A DNA stretch of 14,908 nucleotides from positions 1 through 14,908 of the forward strand of contig JAWKNW010000052.1 of assembly GCA_041391505.1 (NCBI GenBank), read 5' to 3'. Positions 6,720-12,988 of this stretch are shown one piece after another. The notes below the pieces were generated by a model. The model was not told the origin of the DNA. It worked only from the letters and a program-made list of their open reading frames with translations, and ran no database searches. The position numbers were made by a program, and so were the translations under genes. Position 1 is the stretch's first letter, and each line of letters opens with the position of its first letter. The DNA is from Rhodothermales bacterium. Lineage in GTDB: Bacteria > Bacteroidota > Rhodothermia > Rhodothermales > JAHQVL01.

Positions 6720-7547
6720 CGCGAGGCCGGCTTCACGTCGATATTGCCCCGGCGACATCCCGGTCGTCTCCTTGAAGTCCCGGCAGAAGTGCGCCTGATC
6801 GAAATAAAGCGCCTCGAGCGCGATTTCCGTCAGTGAAAGCGGGGAGTTCATGAGGTGAAGCGCTTTGTTGAACCGGCTCAGCCGCAGGTATTGGGCCGGC
6901 CCTACCCCCACATGGTGCTGGAACAGGCGTCGAAGATGACGGGGCGACACAGCGGACGCCTGCAACACCGCATCGATGCATCGCCCGTCCGGAAACGCAT
7001 CGAGCAGCCGGCACGCCCCGTGGACGAGATCGGCCTGCGCGGGTGGCGACAGACGCGACGCGAGCCAGTCGAGCACGAGGCGGCACTGTCGGCTGAAGCG
7101 GAGGTCCTCCCCGAGCCACCCCCAAACACGGTCCAGATCGGGGGAGACGAGCGCGCCGTCCACCACGCGGTCGGTGATCTCGCAGAGCGGCAACGGCAGC
7201 ACGGCCCGGCACGTGGCGGCCTTCAGACTGATGCCGAAGATGGCGATCGATCCCTGAGGTTTCGATAACAATGCGCCTGTCTGCAAACCCGCCACGAGAG
7301 ACCTGGTCCACATCAGAACGGCCGCCGGCCTGGCGACGACCTCGACGCGCACGGGATCGCCCAGATTAAAAAGGAGGTCCACGTTGCATTTCGGCAGGAC
7401 GAGCTCCCTGGCGTGGGCGCTGCGCGCGAAGAACAAGGATTGTACAAACGGATGGAGCGGATGCGCAGTGGGCGGTATGTAGCGTTCGAGATGCACCGTG
7501 CTTCGTTCGTCATATGCCGGCGTGCGATACGGTTTCGTACAGGTCAA
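6696..7547 (-). CDS. AraC family transcriptional regulator
   Basis: This 283-residue protein has an N-terminal sensing domain of the type seen in regulators starting with Y-x-P-P...L-x-P-F-V (YIPPTAHPLHPFVQSLFF), a β-rich middle (GSIAIFGISLKAATCRAVL), and a C-terminal double helix-turn-helix. The first HTH is about 195-220 (IDAVLQASAVSPRHLRRLF) and the second about 240-275 (LTEIALEALYFDQAHFCRDF, closing with GMSPGQYRR). It binds DNA; the effector is unknown. The longest start is a TTG whose last two bases belong to the TGA stop of the upstream acetyltransferase gene, suggesting translational coupling. A GTG at 7496 (VHLERYIPP) is the main alternative and would leave 266 residues. Likely targets are its own operon with the acetyltransferase, or the membrane-protein gene downstream. 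Confidence 0.9.
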   Translation of the reverse strand: MTCTKPYRTPAYDERSTVHLERYIPPTAHPLHPFVQSLFFARSAHARELVLPKCNVDLLFNLGDPVRVEVVARPAAVLMWTRSLVAGLQTGALLSKPQGSIAIFGISLKAATCRAVLPLPLCEITDRVVDGALVSPDLDRVWGWLGEDLRFSRQCRLVLDWLASRLSPPAQADLVHGACRLLDAFPDGRCIDAVLQASAVSPRHLRRLFQHHVGVGPAQYLRLSRFNKALHLMNSPLSLTEIALEALYFDQAHFCRDFKETTGMSPGQYRREAGLAPGHVFYP

Positions 7548-7987
7548 CGCGGTTTATACACATCCGGACGCAGGATTTCCATGTAGGTCTGCGGATGGCC
7601 GAGCGCGGTGAAACCTAACGGCGCGTACACGCCGTGCGCATCCTTCGTGGCAAGCATAAAACGACGCAAGCCCTGAAGGTCGGGGTGCGAGAGGATGAAC
7701 GCCATGAGCGTCTTGGAAAGCCCCTTCCCCCGGTGCGCTTCGAGGATAAAGACGTCGGCGAGATACGCGAACGTCGCCTTGTCCGTCACCACGCGGGCGA
7801 AGCCTACCTGGTCGGCGCCGGCGTAGACGCCGAAGCACAGCGATTCCCGGATGGCGCGCTCGACCACCGCACGGGGGATGCCGGGAGACCAGTAGCTGTC
7901 CTTCAGGAATCCATGGATGAGGTCCAGATCCAGACGCGTTTTGTCGTCCGACACGTCGTAGCCGTTCACAGGCGCAGGGCGGGTCAT
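7544..7987 (-). CDS. GNAT family N-acetyltransferase
   Basis: This 147-residue single-domain protein uses acetyl-CoA to acetylate an amine. The acetyl-CoA pyrophosphate loop is HRGKGLSKTLM (about 93-103), preceded by the central strand FAYLADVFILEAHRG and followed by MLATKDAHGVYAPLGF, where the Y-x-x-LGF ending is typical of the family. The N-terminal DSYWSPGIPRAVVERAI segment is characteristic of a common small GNAT subfamily of unknown substrate. Its TGA overlaps the TTG of the AraC-type regulator by a TTGA junction, so the two are co-translated or at least co-transcribed. The ATG at 7987 is the first in frame; the upstream CACCTG gives no more than a weak ribosome binding site. Confidence 0.92.
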   Translation of the reverse strand: MTRPAPVNGYDVSDDKTRLDLDLIHGFLKDSYWSPGIPRAVVERAIRESLCFGVYAGADQVGFARVVTDKATFAYLADVFILEAHRGKGLSKTLMAFILSHPDLQGLRRFMLATKDAHGVYAPLGFTALGHPQTYMEILRPDVYKPR

Positions 7988-8074
7988 GGGGATGTCTACA
8001 GGTGAGTCCGGCCGACGCCTAAAGCCTGGTTGAGCGGCACAAAAGCGAGGCGACGCCGGCGCCTGGGCATCGCT

Positions 8075-8479
8075 TCATGCGTCCTTGTTCTTTTCATCCC
8101 AGAGCATCGGCTCCCACAGCTCCACTTTGTTGCCATCGGGGTCCATGATCCAGGCGAACTTCCCGTTTTCGTGGGATTCAGGGCCGCCTACGACATCGAC
8201 GCCGTCGGCGCGGAGCTGCGCGATGAGCGCATCGAGATCGTCCACCCGATAGTTGATCATGAATGCGGATTCGCTGGGGCTGAACCACTTGCTCTCTTTT
8301 TTAGCGACGGTCCACACCGTGAGCCCCTTGTCCTCGGCGGTGTCGTCCGGCCAGCGGAGCACCGCCCCGCCCCAGCTCTCGACCGGCATGCCCAGGTGTT
8401 TCTGATACCACGCGGCGAGCGCCGCGCTGTCGTTGTTGCTCTTGATAAAGACGCCGCCGATTCCGGTTACTCGTGCCAT
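8075..8479 (-). CDS. VOC (glyoxalase/bleomycin-resistance fold) family protein
   Basis: This 134-residue protein has two βαβββ modules: GIGGVFIKSNNDSAALAAWYQKHLGM at the N-terminus, and FMINYRVDDLDALIAQLRADGVDV, then FAWIMDPDGNKVELWEP at the C-terminus. The final Glu of VELWEP is the usual metal ligand. The first ligand position is within GGVFIK rather than the His of classical glyoxalase I, as in many uncharacterised VOC proteins, so a glyoxalase activity should not be assumed. The frame is open to 8608, but the ATG at 8479 gives the canonical start and has AGGA 8 bases in front. A candidate promoter lies upstream. It is separate from the acetyltransferase gene by 87 bases on the same strand. 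Confidence 0.9.
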   Translation of the reverse strand: MARVTGIGGVFIKSNNDSAALAAWYQKHLGMPVESWGGAVLRWPDDTAEDKGLTVWTVAKKESKWFSPSESAFMINYRVDDLDALIAQLRADGVDVVGGPESHENGKFAWIMDPDGNKVELWEPMLWDEKNKDA

Positions 8480-8535
8480 CTTTTTTATCCTGATGTGTGA
8501 TGTCGCTCCCTGCGACGGGCCCTGTACAACACCCC

Positions 8536-8565
8536 AATGTAGCGCCGGGACGCCTTGCGCCGCAA
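8536..8565 (-). promoter_or_regulatory. Possible sigma-70-like promoter of the VOC gene
   Basis: On the minus strand TTGCGG (8565-8560) and TACATT (8541-8536) are separated by 18 bases, about 57 bases before the VOC start. The -35 is imperfect, so this is tentative. Confidence 0.35.
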
Positions 8566-8628
8566 CCGGATCAGGGCAGGTACGGGCCCGAGGGGGCATG
8601 AAGCCCACAACGCGTTCGTCGGATTCCC

Positions 8629-8659
8629 AGACCCACGTCTCCGCTATTCACGTGGGTCT
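8629..8659. terminator. Perfect inverted repeat between the xylanase and VOC genes
   Basis: AGACCCACGT (8629-8638) and ACGTGGGTCT (8650-8659) are exact inverted copies around an 11-base loop, 35 bases behind the xylanase stop. Neither side has a T run directly after the stem. It is most likely the end signal of the xylanase transcript; a protein-binding palindrome is an alternative. Confidence 0.55.
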
Positions 8660-8693
8660 CCAGGAACGTCCCTGTGGGAAAAAACGGCACGGT

Positions 8694-9854
8694 TTACCGG
8701 GCCTCATCCAGCGGGACACGCGCCACGGCGTCTCGGGCCGGCTTGGCCTGTCGGTTTCGATCGTACAGCAGCGGGTAATTGGTGCGGCGCGGAATCGGGT
8801 AGCCGTTTTTCCAGGACATGCCGTCGTGCACGCCCCAGAACGTCACCCGGTCGATCTTGTCGCGCTTCTGGTAAAAAAGCCTGAACAACTCCGCGTACCG
8901 CGCCGTCAGCGTCTGTTGCACCGCTTCAGGGAGGCCATCGGGGTACGGATCGAGGTACTTCTCGAATTCCTCGCGCTGAAACTGCGGGTGACTCATCGCA
9001 TTGCCAATGATCTGGCCCTCCCGGGTGAGCGGCAGCACATCCACGTCCAACTCCGTGATCATCACCTTCACCCCCAAGGCCGCGAAGGAATCGATGGCGG
9101 CCTCAACAAGGTTGATTTCGGGATAATTGAGTCCCCAGTGTCCCTGCATGCCCACGCCGTCGATCCGAATCCCCTCGGCCTGCAGCATACGGACCAGTCG
9201 CACGATGCCGTCTCTTTTTGCGGGTATCCAGGCGTTAAAATCGTTGTAGTAAAGCTCGGTCTCCGGCGCGTAGATGCTGGCGAAGCGGAAGGCCAGCTTC
9301 ACCAGATCGTCGCCGTTTCCGATGCCGTTTACCCAGCTCGTGGGGCGGTAGGACCCGTCGTCATCGATGACTTCATTGACCACGTCCCAGGCGTCGATAC
9401 GCCCGGCATATCGGCCGGCCACGGTTTCGATGTGGTGGCGCATGCGTTCGATCTGCGCCTCGGGCGTGTTCGGTTCGCCGCGTTCATCCTGGAAGAACCA
9501 GTCCGGCGTTTGATTATGCCAGACCAGCGTATGCCCGACGATAAACAAGCCATGTTTTTCCCCGAAGGCCACAAACGCATCCGCCGGCTCGAAGCGGTAC
9601 ACGCCCGGTTGCGGGTTGATCGGCCCGGCCTTCAGCACATTTTCGGAGGTGATCGTATTAAACTCCCGCAGCACGATGTCTCGCGCCAGGCTATCGGCGC
9701 CGGCGACGATGGCGCCATTCACCGAGCTGCCCATCCGGAAGGCGCCGGCGTAGGCTTCTTTCAGGGAAGTTGGGGCCTGCCCCATGGCCGGGACCATGAA
9801 GCTCCCCACGAGGAGCGCGGCTAAAAGGATCGGAGCCACTTGTAGCCTTTTCAT
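8694..9854 (-). CDS. Secreted endo-1,4-beta-xylanase, glycoside hydrolase family 10
   Basis: The 386-residue precursor begins with a signal peptide (MKRLQVAPILLAALLVG, probable cleavage after AMG or AMGQA near residue 24-26), followed by one GH10 TIM barrel. Family hallmarks are FNTITSENVLKAG (about 65-77), GHTLVWHNQTPDWF, WDVVNEVI with the acid/base Glu161, GVGMQGHW, ITELDV with the nucleophile Glu268, and FWGVHDGMSW near the end. Both catalytic residues are present, so it should hydrolyse xylan in the periplasm or outside the cell. No carbohydrate-binding module or secretion-tail domain is present, so it is a minimal enzyme. The start at 9854 is chosen over the longer frame (9923) because it opens the signal peptide and lies downstream of a good promoter whose -35 would otherwise be inside the gene. 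No SD is visible. Confidence 0.96.
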   Translation of the reverse strand: MKRLQVAPILLAALLVGSFMVPAMGQAPTSLKEAYAGAFRMGSSVNGAIVAGADSLARDIVLREFNTITSENVLKAGPINPQPGVYRFEPADAFVAFGEKHGLFIVGHTLVWHNQTPDWFFQDERGEPNTPEAQIERMRHHIETVAGRYAGRIDAWDVVNEVIDDDGSYRPTSWVNGIGNGDDLVKLAFRFASIYAPETELYYNDFNAWIPAKRDGIVRLVRMLQAEGIRIDGVGMQGHWGLNYPEINLVEAAIDSFAALGVKVMITELDVDVLPLTREGQIIGNAMSHPQFQREEFEKYLDPYPDGLPEAVQQTLTARYAELFRLFYQKRDKIDRVTFWGVHDGMSWKNGYPIPRRTNYPLLYDRNRQAKPARDAVARVPLDEAR

Positions 9855-9891
9855 GGATGTCGTGTTTGTGGCTAATTTGCATGGCCCAATC

Positions 9892-9920
9892 AATGTATGT
9901 CGCCTCGGCGCCTGCGTCAA
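9892..9920 (-). promoter_or_regulatory. Sigma-70-like promoter of the xylanase gene
   Basis: On the minus strand TTGACG (9920-9915), exactly 17 bases, then TACATT (9897-9892). It predicts a transcript start near 9885 and a leader of about 30 bases to the ATG at 9854. This is the best conventional promoter match I found in the window. Confidence 0.6.
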
Positions 9921-10014
9921 CACGCCTCGGATGTCATTGCCATCTCATTGATTTTGACGTTTCGATATCCTCCACGTGATGCTAGTCCGCGCTGCGAAGG
10001 CACGGGATCAAACG

Positions 10015-10346
10015 TCACGGGTTACGGCTCCACGTGGTTTCGAACGTCCCGTCGTCCACCGTCAATTCCTCTCCCACGGCTATGTCGCGCGCCGCGCGAT
10101 CCACGCCGTGCCCACCCTCCGTGAGGTCCTGCACCAGATTCGGCTCCGACGCGTGATTGAGAAACCTCGCCTCGTCGCAGCAAAGGACGTAGTTGTTCAG
10201 GCGCGCGTCGATGGCCTCCGGTTCTACCTCCAGGTCGAAGCCCGGGGTGAATCGCCAGACGGCCGTACCCGGGCAATAGGCTCCGCGGCGAAGACCCCGA
10301 AGCCGTGGATGGTACTTGGACCTATGGAAACGCGAACGAGAAACAT
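10015..10346 (-). pseudogene. SET-domain protein, frameshifted and shortened
   Basis: Two frames together read as a small SET-domain (protein-lysine methyltransferase-like) protein. The ATG at 10346 gives MFLVRVSIGPSTIHGFGVFA and AEPIAR, the usual opening with the G-x-G cofactor loop. After about 10270 the next frame continues with VWRFTPGFDLEVEPEAI, NNYVLCCDEARFLNHASEPN and ARDIAVGEELTVDDGTF, then a TGA. One missing G in the CCCGGG stretch at 10268-10273 explains the break. Beyond that, the domain seems about 20 residues short between EPEAI and YVLC compared with what I remember of the family, NHS is NHA, and the ELTxDY tyrosine is Asp. These further changes suggest genuine decay or a diverged protein. 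It starts 12 bases after the DUF2200 stop, so the two probably share a transcript. Confidence 0.75.
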
Positions 10347-10358
10347 GGATAACGAACG

Positions 10359-10724
10359 CTAGGCCGACCGTAAAATCTTTTCCATTTTGCGTCCTTTGGC
10401 CAGTTCGTCCACCAGCTTGTCGAGGTATCTAACCTGTTGGGTCAACGGGGTGGTTATCTCTTCAACGCGATAGCCACAGATGGACCCGGTGATCAGGCTC
10501 GCATTCGGGTTGAGCGTGGCTTCAGCGAAGAACTGCTCGAAGGTCGCGCCATGTTGAATCAGGCGCTGCAGGTCATCCACCGAGAATCCAGTCAGCCATG
10601 TGATGACCTGGTGAAGTTCATCCACGGTCCGCCCCTTTTTCTCGACCTTTACAACGTAGTGTGGATACACCGATGCGAAGGTCATCCTGGCGATACGCTC
10701 GTCGTGATGTGCGGTGGGGTTCAT
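10359..10724 (-). CDS. DUF2200 family protein
   Basis: This 121-residue protein is recognisable as DUF2200: RIARMTFASVYPHYVVKVEKKGRT near the start, VITWLTGFSVDDLQ, FEQFFAEATLNPNASLITGSICGYRVEEI in the middle, and YLDKLVDELAKGRKMEKILR at the end. It is soluble, and no function is known for the family; no catalytic motif is evident. The ATG overlaps the stop of a 23-codon leader-like ORF in an ATGA junction, so translation is probably coupled to that remnant. The SET-domain gene follows after 12 bases. Confidence 0.95.
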   Translation of the reverse strand: MNPTAHHDERIARMTFASVYPHYVVKVEKKGRTVDELHQVITWLTGFSVDDLQRLIQHGATFEQFFAEATLNPNASLITGSICGYRVEEITTPLTQQVRYLDKLVDELAKGRKMEKILRSA

Positions 10725-10792
10725 GGGGATTCCGTTTCGTTGGCCGCCTCAAGCTGGTCGTTAAACATCAGGAAAGGGGTCACTTTGTTCAT
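10721..10792 (-). pseudogene. Truncated N-terminus of a PhnB-like VOC protein, overlapping DUF2200
   Basis: A 23-codon ORF reads MNKVTPFLMFNDQLEAANE followed by TESP and TGA. Its first 18 residues match the very characteristic start of PhnB/3-demethylubiquinone methyltransferase-like VOC proteins (xKxTPFLxFNDQAEEA). An AGAGGA ribosome binding site precedes its ATG. The rest of the gene is missing, and the stop TGA shares ATGA with the DUF2200 start. The likely history is a deletion that removed the VOC gene and put DUF2200 behind its translation start. It may now act as a leader peptide for coupling. Confidence 0.65.
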
Positions 10793-10859
10793 CGGCTGGT
10801 GTCCTCTTCAGGGGTTATGGCCTGACGAACTCCGTTCCGTCGTGGCCAAGATAACAGGA

Positions 10860-10876
10860 TGTGCCTCCCCGGCACA
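10860..10876. other. Intergenic region 10793-10994 with a short hairpin
   Basis: No gene is evident in these about 200 bases. TGTGCC and GGCACA form a 6-base stem with a 5-base loop, about 120 bases after the DUF1059-gene stop. Its role as a terminator is weakly supported because no T run follows. Confidence 0.25.
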
Positions 10877-10994
10877 ACGACGTTCCTATGAAAAGCCGCT
10901 TGTACGAGGATATAGAACGGCTCCCCGTGATGAGGTGCGATTCGACCGCATCAAGCTGCCGTGAACAAAGCGACCTCGATGCGCCGGCAAGGCA

Positions 10995-11234
10995 TCATTT
11001 CTCCTCAGCCCTGGCGTCGAACAGCATCCGCTTTTCGTCCATCCACCGGGCCATGCCACCCTCGGAGTGCATGAGGTCTCGCATCGCGCTCATGGCATCC
11101 AGGTGGGGCTTGTCGCCCTGTTGGGCCATTTCTTTGCCATGTTTCTGGCTCATCCGGGCGATTTCCTCGAAGGTGCCGGCGTGAAACGCAAGGTCGCAGG
11201 CTCCTCCAAGGTCTTTGCAAGTCATCGTTTTCAT
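10995..11234 (-). CDS. DUF1059 family small protein
   Basis: This 79-residue protein opens with MKTMTCKDLGGACDLAFHAGTF, the conserved block of the DUF1059 family with two Cys residues flanking GGA, and continues with EEIARMSQKHGKEM and a helical C-terminus (AMSAMRDLMHSEGG). The Cys/His pattern could bind a metal, though this is not shown. The family is widespread in bacteria and archaea and has no established function. It lies 35 bases downstream of the YdeI-like gene on the same strand, so the two may be co-transcribed. No ribosome binding site is apparent before the ATG. Confidence 0.9.
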   Translation of the reverse strand: MKTMTCKDLGGACDLAFHAGTFEEIARMSQKHGKEMAQQGDKPHLDAMSAMRDLMHSEGGMARWMDEKRMLFDARAEEK

Positions 11235-11269
11235 GGGTGTGACTCTGTTTTGTGGTCGATGCTGCGAAG

Positions 11270-11485
11270 TCAGCCCCGTTCCGATCGCGGCCTCCAGACC
11301 ATGTTCATGTACAATCTCCCCCCTTCAAGCTCCTCGAGCATCTGGTCAAGGCGTTTCATCCGGGTTGCCTCCTGCTTCGCCCCGATGATCCAGCCCAGGT
11401 AGTCATTCCGTTGATAGGGCGGGCGCGCGTTATGCGCCTCCGTGAGTCCTCGTTCGTCGAGTGCGCTGCGGACAAACGCCGGCAT
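11270..11485 (-). CDS. YdeI/OmpD-associated (OmdA-like) small protein
   Basis: This 71-residue protein matches the C-terminal helical unit of the YdeI/OmpD-associated family: MPAFVRSALDERGLTEA, then PPYQRNDYLGWIIGAKQEATRMKRLDQMLEEL, where the (H/Q)RxxYxxWIxxAKxxxTRxxR pattern is diagnostic. In longer relatives this unit follows an N-terminal DUF1905 β-domain, which is absent here. The frame stays open about 25 codons upstream (KRLTRAPNP just before the Met), with no better start codon, so either this is a naturally short protein or the N-terminal part has been lost. The function is unclear beyond a reported link to bacteriocin or cationic-peptide protection in the family. Confidence 0.8.
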   Translation of the reverse strand: MPAFVRSALDERGLTEAHNARPPYQRNDYLGWIIGAKQEATRMKRLDQMLEELEGGRLYMNMVWRPRSERG

Positions 11486-11539
11486 CGGGTTTGGGGCTCT
11501 GGTCAGGCGCTTGGGTTTGGCGTAGGCATAAGATAGATG

Positions 11540-11563
11540 ATCAGGGGAAGAGAATGCCCTGAT
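11540..11563. terminator. Inverted repeat upstream of the YdeI-like gene
   Basis: ATCAGGG (11540-11546) and CCCTGAT (11557-11563) pair perfectly around a 10-base loop. The site lies 55 bases in front of the YdeI-like start and could be a terminator for the preceding transcript or an operator. Confidence 0.35.
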
Positions 11564-11570
11564 TCAGAGG

Positions 11571-11693
11571 CTATGATGCACGATTGGGAAGATCAATCCA
11601 CTTGGGCTCGTAGGTCAGGTTGACGGAAGCCAGCCCATCCAGTAGCGACACCGGGTTGTCGCTGACAAGGAAAAATGAGTTTCCAGAGACGCA
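11571..11693 (-). other. Open frame without start, possible gene remnant in gap 11564-11782
   Basis: The gap between the YdeI-like gene and the methyltransferase holds no clear gene. One frame is open for 40 codons and reads with protein-like composition (SGNSFFLVSDNPVSLLDG, then LASVNLTYEPKWIDLPN) before a TAG, but has no start codon: a TGA closes it upstream. It may be the tail of a deleted gene. In GC-rich DNA a frame of this length also arises by chance, so support is weak. Confidence 0.2.
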
Positions 11694-11782
11694 TCACCTT
11701 TTCGTGCACGGTAGCTCAACGACACGGACCACCGGGCGCTCGAAGTGCCGGCTTGTTTTGCGTGTCCGAGCAGCATTCCGAC

Positions 11783-12421
11783 CTACACTTTCTCGACAAA
11801 GTAATAATGGTTCTCGCCCTCGTCCAGGGCGTCGGCGACCCACTTCAGGCCCGCATCGCGCAGCAATCGCTCATACGTATGCTCGCCGAGGGATTGAGAC
11901 CGGAGCCCGGTCATGGCATCCAACCAATGCACAGACTGCCGGGGGGCGGTGAAGAGAAAGCGCCCCTGTGGCTCGAGCACGCGCGCCACCTTTTTGATGA
12001 CAAGCGCTTGCGCTGCCGGCTCAAGTAAGAACATCAGACCCCAGGCAAGAACGCCGCTAAAAGTCCGGTTGAAGAACTCCGAGGCCTCGACGGTACTTCG
12101 CTCGATCGGCACACCTGGAAACCGCTCGCGGAACGCGGCAACCATGGTTGGTGACGCGTCGACGGCGTACGTCGTGAGGCCGGCCTCCTGAAGGATCCGC
12201 GTGCTCGGCTCACCGGGGCCCGAGCCAAGGTCGAGCACCGTCGCGCCAGGCGGAAATGCGTCTGCCCAGGCCTTCACGACCGCGGCACCGATAGAGTCGC
12301 CAGCGCGTGGACGGATACCTCGTCCGGCAATGTAGATGGCCGCGACCGCCTCATAGCCGTTGGAGTCGTCTTCGGTTGCTGTACCCATTTCACGTCGAAA
12401 ATCATTCGGTTCCGAATTCAT
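11783..12421 (-). CDS. Class I SAM-dependent methyltransferase
   Basis: This 212-residue Rossmann-fold methyltransferase has motif I VLDLGSGPGEPS at about 60-71, an acidic residue ending strand 2 (YAVDASPTMV), FSGVLAWGLMFLLEP around strand 4, and VARVLEPQGRFLFTAP for strand 5. The tail (HTYERLLRDAGLKWV, then HYYFVEKV) is that of small single-domain methyltransferases of unknown substrate. The ATG at 12421 is preceded by AAAGGG at 5-base spacing; a GTG immediately before it is an alternative that adds one residue. A short ORF ends 24 bases upstream. Confidence 0.93.
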   Translation of the reverse strand: MNSEPNDFRREMGTATEDDSNGYEAVAAIYIAGRGIRPRAGDSIGAAVVKAWADAFPPGATVLDLGSGPGEPSTRILQEAGLTTYAVDASPTMVAAFRERFPGVPIERSTVEASEFFNRTFSGVLAWGLMFLLEPAAQALVIKKVARVLEPQGRFLFTAPRQSVHWLDAMTGLRSQSLGEHTYERLLRDAGLKWVADALDEGENHYYFVEKV

Positions 12422-12445
12422 CACTACCCTTTCAACATAACGGAT

Positions 12446-12655
12446 TTACCCGCACTGGATCAAGCGAGCCGGCACCCCCAGTGGCGATGACGGGAAGCCC
12501 GTCGCAGCCGGCGTGGTAATCACCGAGCCGCGGGAATGTGTCCGACTGAACGCCCGGCTACGCATGTATTGCTCGACGATTTCTGAGTAGCCCGATGACC
12601 TGTCGCCGGACAACCACTGCCATTCTTCTTTGAACCTGATTTTGCCGTCACTCAT
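12446..12655 (-). CDS. Small hypothetical ORF upstream of the methyltransferase gene
   Basis: This ORF encodes 69 residues. The first half (MSDGKIRFKEEWQWLSGD, then SEIVEQYMRSRAF) looks like a real protein start, while the second half is rich in Pro, Thr, Ser and Gly with no motif and looks like non-coding translation. I do not recognise it. It ends 24 bases before the methyltransferase start and only a poor ribosome binding site (GAG) precedes its ATG. It may be a genuine small gene, the surviving N-terminus of a truncated one, or spurious. Confidence 0.3.
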   Translation of the reverse strand: MSDGKIRFKEEWQWLSGDRSSGYSEIVEQYMRSRAFSRTHSRGSVITTPAATGFPSSPLGVPARLIQCG

Positions 12656-12690
12656 TAACTCGTGTTACGCAAGGCATCGTGTCCATCGTG

Positions 12691-12769
12691 GATGCAAGAT
12701 GAAGGATGCAGGATTTCGTCCAAAAAGCCTGTTGCCCGGTACAAAATCCTGCATCCTGCATCCTGCATC
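12691..12769. repeat. Long imperfect inverted repeat made of GGATGCA-type heptamers
   Basis: Two 26-base arms (12691-12716 and 12744-12769) pair at 24 positions around a 27-base loop. The right arm is three tandem copies of TCCTGCA preceded by AAA, and the left arm is the degenerate complement with units GATGCAA, GATGAAG and GATGCAG. It is the main feature of the gene-poor stretch 12656-12972. A hairpin built from a heptamer microsatellite resembles intergenic repeat families in other phyla; copy number in this genome is unknown. Confidence 0.85.
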
Positions 12770-12956
12770 AGATTACCAGGCACACGGCTGCGTAAGATCA
12801 GTCATTCATTCCGGTGCTGACAGACAGGTGCCCGCCATGAGCTCACCGCGCCGATTTTCGTGATGATAATGGATCTAGTTCGCACTGTAGTCTGCGGGAT
12901 ATTAGATAATCCTTGCCTGCCCAATGCTTGAGTGCGTAGCCTGGCGGTGGTTTACT

Positions 12957-12988
12957 AAAAACGACGGCCCGTTTAGAAGCGGCCCGTC
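12957..12988 (-). terminator. Possible intrinsic terminator of the MerB-like gene
   Basis: On the minus strand GACGG (12988-12984) pairs with CCGTC (12967-12963) and is followed after one base by TTTTT (12961-12957). The stem starts in the last codons of the MerB-like gene. The short stem and 16-base loop make it moderate evidence. Confidence 0.4.

Noticed and set aside
8433..9824. Plus-strand frame of 463 codons opposite the xylanase gene
   Set aside because: The minus strand encodes a complete GH10 enzyme with both catalytic Glu residues; the opposite frame has no recognisable domain.
9855..9923. Longer start for the xylanase
   Set aside because: It would bury the signal peptide and places the start codon upstream of the -35 element of the best promoter.
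10015..12655. Possible integron cassette array, because of many small genes in one direction with hairpins between them
   Set aside because: I found no repeated attC-like sites with paired RYYYAAC and GTTRRRY ends between the genes, and no integrase in the window.
12691..12769. CRISPR-like array from the repeated heptamers
   Set aside because: The units are tandem without spacers, only 7 bases long and in inverted arrangement, with no cas genes near.
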